Assembly: GCA_902796565.1 (NCBI GenBank)
Contig: CADBPP010000296.1
Span: 1-8,911, forward strand
DNA from: an uncultured Eubacteriales bacterium
Lineage (GTDB): Bacteria > Bacillota > Clostridia > Eubacteriales > Anaerofustaceae
DNA: 8,911 nt
Reading direction: 5' to 3'
Shown here: piece by piece, positions 1 to 6,114 of the stretch
Position numbering within the stretch: the first letter of the stretch is position 1
Layout: each line of letters begins with the position of its first letter
Program-made: the position numbers and the translations under genes
The notes under the pieces: model-generated
The model's database searches: none
What the model was told of the DNA's origin: nothing
Seen by the model: only the letters and a program-made list of their open reading frames with translations

Positions 1-993
1 GGCATCTACATCCAGATGGAGGATGAGATCAGCTCCATGGCCGCCATCATCGGCGCGAGCTGCTCCGGCAAGAAGTCCTATACGGCGACTTCCGGCCCCG
101 GCATCTCGCTCATGTCTGAGAACCTCGGCGTCGGCGTTATGGGCGAAGTTCCCTGCGTCATCATCGACGTACAGCGTTCCGGCCCCTCCACCGGTCTTGC
201 GACGAAGCCCGCGCAGGGCGACGTCATGCAGGCCCGCTGGGGCACCCACGGCGACCACTCCGTCATCGTGCTTACGCCCTCGAGCGTCCAGGACTGCTTC
301 GACCTCATGATCAAGGCCTTCAACTTTGCCGAGCAGTACCGCACGCCGGTCATCTTCCTTTCGGACGAGATCGTCGGCCACCTGAGAGAGCAGTGCGTCA
401 TCCGCTCGGAAGGCGAGTACGAGGTCATCGACCGGAAGAAGCCTGAAGGCGACCCGAAGGAATACAAGCCCTTCGAGCACGAGAAGTACGGCGGACTGGC
501 CCCGCTCGCTTCCTACGGCAGCGAGTACATCTTCAAGATCAACGGTTCCATGCACGACGCCTGGGGACGTCCCTCGGCAGCGCCCGCGAACGCGGAAAAG
601 ATGATCAAGCATCTTTCCGAGAAGATCGAAGCGCACGCGGACGAGATCGCCATGGTGAGAAAGTACAACCTGGACGACGCCGAGTATGTGATCATCGCCT
701 ACGGCGGAGTGGCAAGAAGCGCCCTTTCGGCCATGAAGAAGGCAAGGGAAGAGGGTATTAAGTGCGGCGTGCTGCAGATCATCACCCTCTGGCCCGTTCC
801 TTCGAAGGAGATCGAGGCCGTCATGAAGCAGGCGAAGGCCGTCTTCGTCCCCGAAATGAACCTCGGACAGTACATCGGCGAGGTGGAGCGCAGGAATCCG
901 CGCAACATCCCGGTCATTGGCATCAACCGCGTGGACAGCATGCCGATCCAGCCGAAACAGATCCTTGCACAGATTGAGGAGGCCGCGAAATGA
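1..993 (+). CDS. korA: 2-oxoacid:ferredoxin oxidoreductase, alpha subunit (2-oxoglutarate synthase type), 5' partial
   Basis: This is the alpha subunit of a CoA-acylating 2-oxoacid:ferredoxin oxidoreductase. The 2-oxoglutarate enzyme makes succinyl-CoA, CO2 and reduced ferredoxin in the cytoplasm. The frame is open from base 1, so the first ATG seen at base 16 is internal: it lies in the family's QMEDEI-SMAA block, and roughly the first 40-50 residues lie upstream. Seen in the sequence are TSGPG (codons 88-102), the QRSGPSTG stretch (172-195) followed by TKPAQGDVMQARWGTHGD, and the LSDE-VGH segment, in the usual KorA order. The C-terminal part, from about base 685 (VIIAYGGVARSA), is the transketolase C-terminal-like domain. 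The stop overlaps the beta start as ATGA, showing translational coupling. The small ferredoxin-like subunit (KorD) is not here and may lie upstream. Family assignment is firm. 2-oxoglutarate as substrate is likely, but a branched-chain or other 2-oxoacid cannot be excluded from sequence alone. Confidence 0.9.
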   Translation, partial: GIYIQMEDEISSMAAIIGASCSGKKSYTATSGPGISLMSENLGVGVMGEVPCVIIDVQRSGPSTGLATKPAQGDVMQARWGTHGDHSVIVLTPSSVQDCFDLMIKAFNFAEQYRTPVIFLSDEIVGHLREQCVIRSEGEYEVIDRKKPEGDPKEYKPFEHEKYGGLAPLASYGSEYIFKINGSMHDAWGRPSAAPANAEKMIKHLSEKIEAHADEIAMVRKYNLDDAEYVIIAYGGVARSALSAMKKAREEGIKCGVLQIITLWPVPSKEIEAVMKQAKAVFVPEMNLGQYIGEVERRNPRNIPVIGINRVDSMPIQPKQILAQIEEAAK

Positions 994-1799
994 TCAGAGA
1001 TTATTTGTTAGTAGAAAAGCTTCCGCTGTTCTGGTGCGCCGGCTGCGGCGACGGTGTTGTCCTGCAGAGCATCATGAGGAGCATCGACAAGCTCGGCTGG
1101 AAGAAGGAAGAAACGGTCTTCGTCACCGGCATCGGCTGCTGGGGCAAGGCGGATGACTACGTCACCACCAACTCCTTCCACGGCACCCACGGCCGCGCGA
1201 TCCCGTATTCGACGGGCATCAAGCTCGCGAATCCCGACCTGCACGTCCTGACCCTCATGGGCGACGGCGACGGCATCACGATCGGCGGCAACCACCTGAT
1301 CCATGCGGCGCGCCGCAACGTGGACATCACGGCGATCATGGTCAACAACCTGAACTACGGCATGACCGGCGGCCAGTATTCCGGCACCACCCCGAAGGGC
1401 AGCGTCACGAAGACCTCGCCCTACGGCCATGTGGAGTACGGCTTCGACGTCTGCGACGTGGTCCGCGCTTCGGGCGGCTCGTTCGTGGCGCGCGCTACCG
1501 TCTACGACGTGGTGCAGCTCAACAAGATCATCGACCAGGCTGTGGCGCACAAGGGATTTTCGTTCGTCGAAGTCATCGCTCCCTGCCCGACCCAGTTCGG
1601 CCGCATGAACGGGATCAAGAACGCGCCCGAGATGCTGAAGTGGATCAAGGAGCGCACGGTCCCGATCGCGAAGGCGAAGGACATGGACTACGAGGAGCTT
1701 CGGACCAAGTTCGTGACCGGCGTGTTCGTTGACCGCGAGCAGGAGGACTACAGCACCTCCTACAAGCGCCTGATCGAAAGCCTGAAAGGAGAGAACTGA
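990..1799 (+). CDS. korB: 2-oxoacid:ferredoxin oxidoreductase, beta subunit (thiamine diphosphate-binding)
   Basis: This is the catalytic thiamine diphosphate-binding beta subunit that pairs with the alpha chain to decarboxylate the 2-oxoacid. It is 269 residues, normal for KorB. Visible motifs are CAGCGDG at residues 16-22 (a Cys pair in the place of the usual CPGCG), GIGC at 47-50, HGTHGRA at 64-70, the ThDP/Mg motif GDGD at 91-94 running to NN at 119-120, and GMTGGQ at 124-129. The C-terminal part has PCPTQFGRMN, typical of this subunit. The ATG at 990 is chosen because it overlaps the alpha stop (ATGA) and has GAGGAGG at 976-982, seven bases upstream. The gamma gene starts one base after its stop codon, so alpha, beta and gamma form one transcript. 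The substrate call carries the same uncertainty as the alpha subunit. Confidence 0.92.
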   Translation: MIRDYLLVEKLPLFWCAGCGDGVVLQSIMRSIDKLGWKKEETVFVTGIGCWGKADDYVTTNSFHGTHGRAIPYSTGIKLANPDLHVLTLMGDGDGITIGGNHLIHAARRNVDITAIMVNNLNYGMTGGQYSGTTPKGSVTKTSPYGHVEYGFDVCDVVRASGGSFVARATVYDVVQLNKIIDQAVAHKGFSFVEVIAPCPTQFGRMNGIKNAPEMLKWIKERTVPIAKAKDMDYEELRTKFVTGVFVDREQEDYSTSYKRLIESLKGEN

Positions 1800-1800
1800 T

Positions 1801-2355
1801 ATGGGAGTTCAGAAAGAGATCACCATCAGCGGCGTCGGCGGACAGGGCATGATGGTCTGCGGCACCCTGCTCGCGGAAGCGGCAGTGCTGTTTGATAAGG
1901 GCAACGCGACCTTTTCTTCCGAGTACGGCACGGAGGCGCGCGGCACCTTTGCCAAGGCGGACGTCATCGTGAGCGAAGAGGAGATCTATTTCCCGGACGT
2001 GACCGAGCCCGACCTGATCATCTGCCTGCATCAGAAGGCCTATGTGCGCTATTCCGGAAAGACCGAGAACCACGCGCTCATCATTTACGATCCGCAGGAG
2101 GTCCAGCCCGACCCGGCGCAGGCCGAGTACGAGAAGAGCGTCGAGATCGCCCGCATTGCCCGTGAGGAGCTCGGGAATCCCGCCTGCGCGAACATCGTGA
2201 CCATGGGCCTGATCGCGGGCCTGACCGACTGCGTCAGCGTGGATGCCGGCAAGAAGGCGATCGAGCGCTTCTTCGGGAAGAAGGGCGAAAAGGTCCTGAA
2301 CCTGAACTACAAGGCGTTCGACTGCGGTTATGAGATCGGAAAAGGAATGAAATGA
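1801..2355 (+). CDS. korC: 2-oxoacid:ferredoxin oxidoreductase, gamma subunit
   Basis: This is the gamma subunit, 184 residues, of the same oxidoreductase. The family's hallmark GVGGQG follows the first beta strand at residues 11-16 (ISGVGGQGMMVCG). The EYGTEARGTFAKADVIVS segment at about residues 41-58 corresponds to the conserved SYGPE-RGG-A---V-IS region, here with T-E-A-R-G-T. The C-terminal half has NIVTMGLIAGLTD and ends in a short helix, as in other gamma chains. The start is one base downstream of the beta stop, with AAAGGAGAG at 1787-1795 as ribosome binding site. It is the last gene of the kor unit: a strong intrinsic terminator begins ten bases after its stop. Nothing is missing or broken. 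Confidence 0.9.
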   Translation: MGVQKEITISGVGGQGMMVCGTLLAEAAVLFDKGNATFSSEYGTEARGTFAKADVIVSEEEIYFPDVTEPDLIICLHQKAYVRYSGKTENHALIIYDPQEVQPDPAQAEYEKSVEIARIAREELGNPACANIVTMGLIAGLTDCVSVDAGKKAIERFFGKKGEKVLNLNYKAFDCGYEIGKGMK

Positions 2356-2364
2356 TCGTGAACT

Positions 2365-2424
2365 GACGCGGGTACCGGCGGCATTCCGTGACCGGGGCTG
2401 CCGCCCGCGTCGTTTTTTGTTTTT
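2365..2424 (+). terminator. Intrinsic terminator after korC, abutting the next gene's RBS
   Basis: The arms GACGCGGG (2365-2372) and CCCGCGTC (2404-2411) pair perfectly. A second helix CGGCGGC (2376-2382) with GCTGCCG (2397-2403), including one G-T pair, stacks inside after a TAC bulge. The hairpin is followed by TTTTTTGTTTTT (2413-2424). This closes the kor operon. It contains the GTG at 2388 that would otherwise extend the next gene, which argues against that start. Only 17 bases separate the T-tract from the ATG at 2442, so the next gene must rely on read-through or on a promoter I cannot see. Confidence 0.85.
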
Positions 2425-2441
2425 CAGGCGGATTAGGTGGA

Positions 2442-3941
2442 ATGAATATTTTCGTATTTATCGGTTTTCTGCTCGTGATCGCCCTGATCGTGGGCGTGGG
2501 CGTCTTCTCCGGCCGGAGCGTGAAGGATTCGAAGGATTTCCTCACCGGCGGCGGCCGCGCGGGCGCTTTTCTCGTGTTCGGCACCATGATGGGGAGCCTG
2601 GTCGGAAGCCAGGCGACCGTCGGAACGGCGCAGCTCGCGTTCAGCTGGGGCCTTTCGGCCTGGTGGTTCACGCTGGGTTCGGGGATCGGCCTTGTGTTCC
2701 TTGCGCTTTTCTTTGCGAAGCCCTTCCGCGAGAGCGGCTCGACCACCGTTTCGGGGATCATCACGAAGGAGTTCGGCAAGACCGTCGGGAGCCTTAGCTC
2801 GGTCCTCTGCTCCCTCGGCATCTTCATCAGCGTCCTGGCGCAGATCATCGCCTGCACCGGGCTCATAACGCTCCTGTTCCCCGGCTGCCCGACCGTGCTC
2901 GCGATCCTTTTCTCGGTCGCCCTGATGATCGTCTACATCGTCTTCGGCGGCAGCATCGGCGCGGGAAGGGGCGGCGTGGTCAAGATGGCCCTGCTCTACG
3001 CGTCCATGCTGACGGGCGCGGCGGTCGTGCTTTATCTGAGCGGCGGGCTTTCCGGCCTGCACAAGGCCCTGGACGGCGTGCTGAACGGAACGGCGCTCGG
3101 ACTCATGCAGAAGGGACCGGTGACGGACGCGGCCGCCCTTTCCTCAAGGTATTACAGCCTTGTGGCGAGAGGCGTTTCGAAGGATATCGGTTCCGGCGTG
3201 TCGCTGGTCCTCGGCATCCTCTCCACGCAGGTCTACACCCAGGCCACTATCAGCGCGAAGGACCTCCGCTCCGCGAAGAACGGCGCCTGGCTCGGCGCGG
3301 TCCTTACGCCTCCGATCGGCCTTGCCGGCATCGCGGTCGGCATGTACATGCGTACGAAGTACGTGACGCCGGCGGAGCTTGCGGCCCTCAGTGCGGCCGG
3401 TGCCGATGTTTCCGGCTTCCGCGTGCTGAATTCCACGATCCAGGCCTTCCCGACCTTCGCGATCGACCATCTGCCGCCTCTCGTGGCCGGCATGATCGTC
3501 GGCACGCTGCTCATCACCATCGTCGCGGGCGGCGCGGGCCTTTCCTTAAGCATCGGCACCATTTTCGTGCGCGATATCTACCGCAGGTTCGTACCGGACC
3601 TTGACGCGAAGAAGGAACTCATCGTGTCCCGCAGCGCGGTGGCCTGCGTGCTCGCCGCGGCGGCCGTCGTGGCCTCGCTCATGCCGGGCACGATGCTGAA
3701 CGACCTCTGCTTTCTGTCGATGGCGCTCCTCGCGACCGTCATCTTCATGCCGCTCTGCTTCGCCCTTTACTTAAGCGGAAGCACCGACAGCCGCTTCGCC
3801 CTGGTCAGCATGATCGCGGGACCGGCGTCGGTCATCGCGGGAAAGGCGGCCGGCGTGGGCTTCGACCCGCTGTTCATCGGAATGGCGGTCACGATCCTCG
3901 TGATGTACGCCGGGTATTTCAAGGGGAAGAAGAGCAGCTGA
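2442..3941 (+). CDS. Sodium:solute symporter (SSS) family permease, substrate unknown
   Basis: This is a cation-coupled secondary transporter of the SSS/SLC5 superfamily in the cytoplasmic membrane. It is 499 residues and very hydrophobic, with about 13 apparent membrane segments, the size usual for the family. The N-terminal helix (residues 3-22) is followed by SGRSVKDSKDFLTGGGRAG, matching the family pattern of a polar loop with DFLxGGR after the first helix. Next comes the GT-GSLVGSQATVGTAQLAF-WG stretch at about 47-70, where the unwound first core helix normally holds substrate and sodium. The ATG at 2442 is preferred over the in-frame GTG at 2388: the GTG lies in the upstream terminator loop, while AGGTGG at 2435-2440 precedes the ATG (spacing is short). 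Substrate cannot be read from the sequence. Its place beside keto-acid and hydroxy-acid enzymes suggests a carboxylate, by inference only. Confidence 0.85.
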   Translation: MNIFVFIGFLLVIALIVGVGVFSGRSVKDSKDFLTGGGRAGAFLVFGTMMGSLVGSQATVGTAQLAFSWGLSAWWFTLGSGIGLVFLALFFAKPFRESGSTTVSGIITKEFGKTVGSLSSVLCSLGIFISVLAQIIACTGLITLLFPGCPTVLAILFSVALMIVYIVFGGSIGAGRGGVVKMALLYASMLTGAAVVLYLSGGLSGLHKALDGVLNGTALGLMQKGPVTDAAALSSRYYSLVARGVSKDIGSGVSLVLGILSTQVYTQATISAKDLRSAKNGAWLGAVLTPPIGLAGIAVGMYMRTKYVTPAELAALSAAGADVSGFRVLNSTIQAFPTFAIDHLPPLVAGMIVGTLLITIVAGGAGLSLSIGTIFVRDIYRRFVPDLDAKKELIVSRSAVACVLAAAAVVASLMPGTMLNDLCFLSMALLATVIFMPLCFALYLSGSTDSRFALVSMIAGPASVIAGKAAGVGFDPLFIGMAVTILVMYAGYFKGKKSS

Positions 3942-3975
3942 GGACAATTTGAACCGGAAGAACTTATGTAAACTC

Positions 3976-4018
3976 TTTGGGCCTGGGAGGAAGAATTCAT
4001 CCAAACAGTTCACCAAAA
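3976..4018 (+). repeat. Structured repeat, copy A (GAATTC centre)
   Basis: The blocks are TTTGGGCC (3976-3983), nine bases, GAATTC (3993-3998), ten bases, then TTCACCAAAA (4009-4018). The ends can pair as TTTGG with CCAAA. An outer helix is also possible: CTTTGGGC (3975-3982) with GCCCAAAG (4025-4032), extended by TG/CA beyond one mismatch. GGA-A-GAATTC-A-TCC forms a central near-palindrome. The 3' flank AAGCATGCCC resembles the flank of the inverted copy, so that homology may run past the last block. Function unknown. Confidence 0.7.
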
Positions 4019-4070
4019 AAGCATGCCCAAAGGCTGGAACAAGCGTTGTTTGAAAGATCATATTGTAATT

Positions 4071-4112
4071 TTTGGGCCTGAGAGGAAGGATCCTTTAAAA
4101 GGTTCACCAAAA
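4071..4112 (+). repeat. Structured repeat, copy B (GGATCC centre)
   Basis: Direct copy of element A, 95 bases downstream start to start. TTTGGGCC is at 4071-4078, then TGAGAGGAA (8 of 9 bases as in copy A), GGATCC at 4088-4093 inside the palindrome AAGGATCCTT, nine bases, and TTCACCAAAA at 4103-4112. It can fold on itself through TTTGG/CCAAA, or pair with the inverted copy downstream. Confidence 0.7.
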
Positions 4113-4123
4113 CCGGGATCGAA

Positions 4124-4158
4124 CGCGGCCAATACGGCATGGCCTGCGGGCATTTTTT
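4124..4158 (+). terminator. Possible intrinsic terminator between repeat copies B and C
   Basis: CGC plus GGCCA (4124-4131) pairs with TGGCC (4140-4144) and GCG (4146-4148) with a single bulged T. The loop is ATACGGCA. A run of six T at 4153-4158 follows four bases after the stem; that T-run is the edge of repeat copy C read on the plus strand. It could end the symporter transcript. The gap before the T-run and the bulge make it weaker than the terminator after korC. Confidence 0.4.
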
Positions 4159-4196
4159 GGTGAATGCTCCGTCGGATCCCTCTTTGCCGGCCCAAA
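4155..4196 (-). repeat. Structured repeat, copy C (inverted, GGATCC centre)
   Basis: Read on the minus strand it is TTTGGGCC, nine bases, GGATCC (4174-4179), nine bases, TTCACCAAAA: the same blocks and spacing as copy B, with the spacers largely different. By my alignment 29 of 42 positions match copy B, almost all in the three blocks. With copy B it makes a long inverted repeat around the hairpin at 4124-4148. Confidence 0.7.
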
Positions 4197-4207
4197 CCGT
4201 GAGTTCA

Positions 4208-4271
4208 CCGGTCAATGCCGGCCCATGCAGGCCCAAACTTGGGCGCCGGTCAACGCCGGCCCATGCCGGCC
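4208..4271 (+). repeat. 26-base imperfect tandem pair with an intervening dyad
   Basis: CCGGTCAATGCCGGCCCATG and its continuation CAGGCC (4208-4233) recur at 4246-4271 with two differences (T to C, A to C), 38 bases apart. Between them lies GCCCAA-AC-TTGGGC (4231-4244), a perfect 6-bp dyad with a 2-base centre, which looks like a protein-binding site or a tiny hairpin. GGTCAATGC and GGCCCAAA echo blocks of repeat copy C (GGTGAATGC and GGCCCAAA), so these may be decayed relatives. The pair ends about 40 bases before the dehydratase start. Confidence 0.6.
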
Positions 4272-4300
4272 TATAAGACCGATGTCTCATATTTTTTGTT

Positions 4301-4307
4301 GGAGGAG
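4301..4307 (+). promoter_or_regulatory. Ribosome binding site that sets the dehydratase start
   Basis: GGAGGAG lies six bases before the ATG at 4314. The reading frame is open further upstream to an ATG at 4215, but that stretch runs through the tandem repeats and has no such site, so 4314 is taken as the start. Confidence 0.8.
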
Positions 4308-4313
4308 AACGAC

Positions 4314-5981
4314 ATGCAGGGGGAACAGTCAAGGATCCATAAAGAGGGACAGGCCCGTATTTCGACGCGCGCGCTCCTGAAGGGCGCCGGTTTTACGGAT
4401 GAGGAGATCGCGAAGCCGTTCATCGGCATCGCCTGCTCCTGGACCGATTCCTTTCCGGGCCACAAGCATCTGAACGAACTCGCGCAGGACGTGGCGAAGG
4501 GAGTCTACGTGGGCGGCGGGACCCCCATGATCTTCAATACCATCGCCATCTGCGACGGCTACTGCGGCTCGACGCCGGGCGCGAAATACTCGCTCCCGAG
4601 CCGTGAGCTCATCGCCGACAGCGTGGAGAGCATGGCCATCGCCCACGGCTTCGACGCCCTCGTGCTCGTATGCGCCTGCGACAAGATCGTGCCCGGCATG
4701 CTGAACGCGGCGGCGAGGCTCGACCTTCCGGCCATCGTGGTCACGGGAGGCCCCATGCTGCCCGGAAACATCTGCGGGCAGAGGGAGAGCCTCGCGACCA
4801 TCCACGCGGCGACCCGCGCCTTCAACGCCGGGAAGATGACGGCAGAGGAGTACAGGGAGCGCGAGGACAAGTGCATGCCCGGCTGCGGCTCCTGCGCCGG
4901 CATGTACACGGCGAATTCCATGGGATGCATCACCGAGGTCATCGGCATGCAGCTTCCGGGAGGCGGTACCATTCCGGCGGTCTACGCCGAGCGCGAGCGC
5001 CTCGCGAAGGAGAGCGGGAAGCAGATCATGGAGCTCTGGCGCAGGAATGTAAAGCCCTCGGATATCATCACAAGGGCCTCCCTGCTGAACGCGATCACCG
5101 TCGACATGATGCTGGGCTGCTCGACGAATACGCAGCTCCACCTGACCGCGCTCGCGCACGAGCTCGGCCTTACGGTCACGCTCGAGGATTTCGACGAGCG
5201 CTCGCAGCATACGCCCATGCTCTGCTCGCTTTCCCCGAGCGGCAGCGATTACCTTTCGGACCTCTATGAGGCGGGCGGCATCCAGGCTGTCCTGAAGGAA
5301 GGCCTGGACAACGGACTCATCGACGGCTCGCCGCTCACCGTGAGCCTTCAGTCCGTCGCGGAGAACGTAAAGGACGCGAAGATCCGCAATTACGAGGTCA
5401 TCCATCCGGTGAGCGCGCCCTTAAAGCACCAGGGGGGCCTCAGGATCCTCCGGGGGAACCTCGCGCCGGACGGCGCCATTGCGAAGGCAAGCGCCATCGC
5501 GGAGCATATGCAGAGCTTCACGGGGAACGCGGTCTGCTTCGATTCCGAGGAGGACGCGAAGCAGGCGGTGCTGGACCGCAGGTTCAAAGACGGCGATATC
5601 ATCGTGCTCCGCTACGAGGGGCCGAAGGGCGGCCCCGGCATGCAGGAGATGGCCCGGCTCATCACCCTCGTGCAGTCGACGGAGTACGGGGAGAAGATCC
5701 CGCTCATTACGGACGGACGCTTCTCCGGCATGACGCGCGGCGCGTCGATCGGCCACATTTCCCCGGAGGCGGCCGCGGGCGGCCCCCTGGCGCTGGTAAA
5801 GGACGGCGACCGCATCCATTACGACGTGAATGAGAAGGTGCTCGAGGTCCTGATCTCCGACGAGGAACTTGAAGCGCGCAGGAAGGCCTGGAAGGCTCCG
5901 GAGCCGAAGGTGAAGACCGGCTGGCTCGCGCGCTACGCGAAGCTCGTGACGAGCGCCGACAAGGGGGCCGTGCTTCAGTGA
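4314..5981 (+). CDS. IlvD/Edd-family dehydratase (dihydroxy-acid or sugar-acid dehydratase)
   Basis: This is an iron-sulfur dehydratase that removes water from a 2,3-dihydroxy acid to give a 2-oxo-3-deoxy acid. It is 555 residues, the normal length for the family. Seen: IACSWTDSFPGHKHLNEL (39-56), YSLPSRELIADS (92-103), CACDK (120-124; C122 is the expected cluster ligand and K124 the metal-site Lys), CMPGCGSCAGM (187-197; C191 the expected second ligand), GCSTNT (268-273), RYEGPKGGPGMQEM (433-446), ITDGRFSG (465-472; S471 at the catalytic Ser position) and the usual SADKGAV C-terminus. Two oddities: position 49 is Gly, where [2Fe-2S] members carry Cys (TPC), as in the oxygen-sensitive E. coli IlvD; and the usual DGIAMGH-GM segment reads DGYCGSTPGA (81-90). 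Ilv biosynthesis is therefore not assured. With garR and a TRAP importer next door, a catabolic sugar-acid role is an equally good inference, so no symbol is given. Confidence 0.85.
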   Translation: MQGEQSRIHKEGQARISTRALLKGAGFTDEEIAKPFIGIACSWTDSFPGHKHLNELAQDVAKGVYVGGGTPMIFNTIAICDGYCGSTPGAKYSLPSRELIADSVESMAIAHGFDALVLVCACDKIVPGMLNAAARLDLPAIVVTGGPMLPGNICGQRESLATIHAATRAFNAGKMTAEEYREREDKCMPGCGSCAGMYTANSMGCITEVIGMQLPGGGTIPAVYAERERLAKESGKQIMELWRRNVKPSDIITRASLLNAITVDMMLGCSTNTQLHLTALAHELGLTVTLEDFDERSQHTPMLCSLSPSGSDYLSDLYEAGGIQAVLKEGLDNGLIDGSPLTVSLQSVAENVKDAKIRNYEVIHPVSAPLKHQGGLRILRGNLAPDGAIAKASAIAEHMQSFTGNAVCFDSEEDAKQAVLDRRFKDGDIIVLRYEGPKGGPGMQEMARLITLVQSTEYGEKIPLITDGRFSGMTRGASIGHISPEAAAGGPLALVKDGDRIHYDVNEKVLEVLISDEELEARRKAWKAPEPKVKTGWLARYAKLVTSADKGAVLQ

Positions 5982-6028
5982 CACAGCCTGCTTGTTATTA
6001 ATCAAACACGTTATTTTTTCGACATTTC

Positions 6029-6057
6029 TTGCATTTGGCAAAAGAACGTACTATCCT
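6029..6057 (+). promoter_or_regulatory. Weak promoter candidate upstream of the garR-like gene
   Basis: TTGCAT (6029-6034) and TATCCT (6052-6057) are separated by 17 bases in the AT-rich stretch after the dehydratase gene. The -10 box matches 4 of 6 consensus bases and the -35 only 3 of 6, so this is tentative. If used, transcription would begin inside the left arm of the hairpin at 6053-6068, which would then act as an operator rather than a terminator. Confidence 0.25.
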
Positions 6058-6099
6058 TTGTATGACATTCAAAACAGATGTCATACAAAGGATTTTTTT
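6053..6099 (+). terminator. Perfect 16-bp hairpin plus T-run: terminator and possible paired operator
   Basis: ATCCTTTGTATGACAT (6053-6068) and ATGTCATACAAAGGAT (6078-6093) pair over 16 bp around a 9-base loop and are followed by T through 6099, the layout of an intrinsic terminator for the dehydratase transcript. It ends one base before the GGAGGG of the next gene, leaving no room for a separate promoter downstream. Each arm also contains TGT-N3-ACA, resembling the T-GT-N3-AC-A operator core known for FadR-subfamily GntR repressors. The two cores are centred 20 bp apart, about two helical turns. Confidence 0.7.
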
Positions 6100-6100
6100 C

Positions 6101-6106
6101 GGAGGG
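6101..6106 (+). promoter_or_regulatory. Ribosome binding site that sets the garR-like start
   Basis: GGAGGG sits eight bases before the ATG at 6115. The frame is open back to 5992, but that extension runs through the hairpin, and the Rossmann-fold protein begins MKIGFIGLGVMG, so 6115 is the start. Confidence 0.85.
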
Positions 6107-6114
6107 ATAAGGAT

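Larger units (their letters stand above)
3942..4313 (+). other. 372-base non-coding gap dense in structured repeats
   Basis: There is no plausible gene here: open frames are short, mostly antisense, and lack recognisable products or a good start signal. Instead the gap holds three copies of a block-structured element (3976-4018, 4071-4112, and 4155-4196 in inverted orientation). A GC-rich hairpin followed by a T-run sits between the last two, then an imperfect 26-base tandem pair at 4208-4233 and 4246-4271 with a GCCCAA-AC-TTGGGC dyad between them, and finally the leader of the dehydratase gene. No T-box core sequence (AGGGTGG-ACC type) was seen, and I could not match the stretch to any riboswitch I know. 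Confidence 0.75.

Noticed and set aside
2388..2441. Upstream GTG start adding 18 residues to the symporter
   Set aside because: The GTG lies in the loop of the kor terminator, has no ribosome binding site, and the extension is not hydrophobic like a symporter N-terminus.
4071..4196. Invertible (phase-variable) segment bounded by repeats B and C
   Set aside because: The inverted copies match only in short blocks, the enclosed 42 bases contain no promoter I can see, and there is no invertase gene in the window.
4249..4277. Promoter for the dehydratase with TATAAG at 4272-4277
   Set aside because: The -10-like box is good, but the base 17 positions upstream offers only GTCAAC, a poor -35, within the GC-rich tandem repeat; too weak to annotate.
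3942..4313. T-box or known riboswitch ahead of an ilvD-like gene
   Set aside because: No T-box core sequence or specifier-type stem is visible, and the terminator-like stem lies over 150 bases before the gene. I cannot assign any known riboswitch class.
3942..4313. CRISPR array
   Set aside because: The repeats are few, differ in orientation and spacing, and have no cas gene nearby.
3997..4332. Minus-strand open frame of 111 codons through the repeat cluster
   Set aside because: It runs through structured repeats into the dehydratase start, has no good ribosome binding site and no recognisable product.
4329..5405. Long minus-strand open frame (358 codons) opposite the dehydratase
   Set aside because: It is antisense to a clear IlvD/Edd gene, its peptide is Arg/Ala/His/Asp-rich low-complexity of the kind GC-rich genes produce on the other strand, and it matches no family I recognise.
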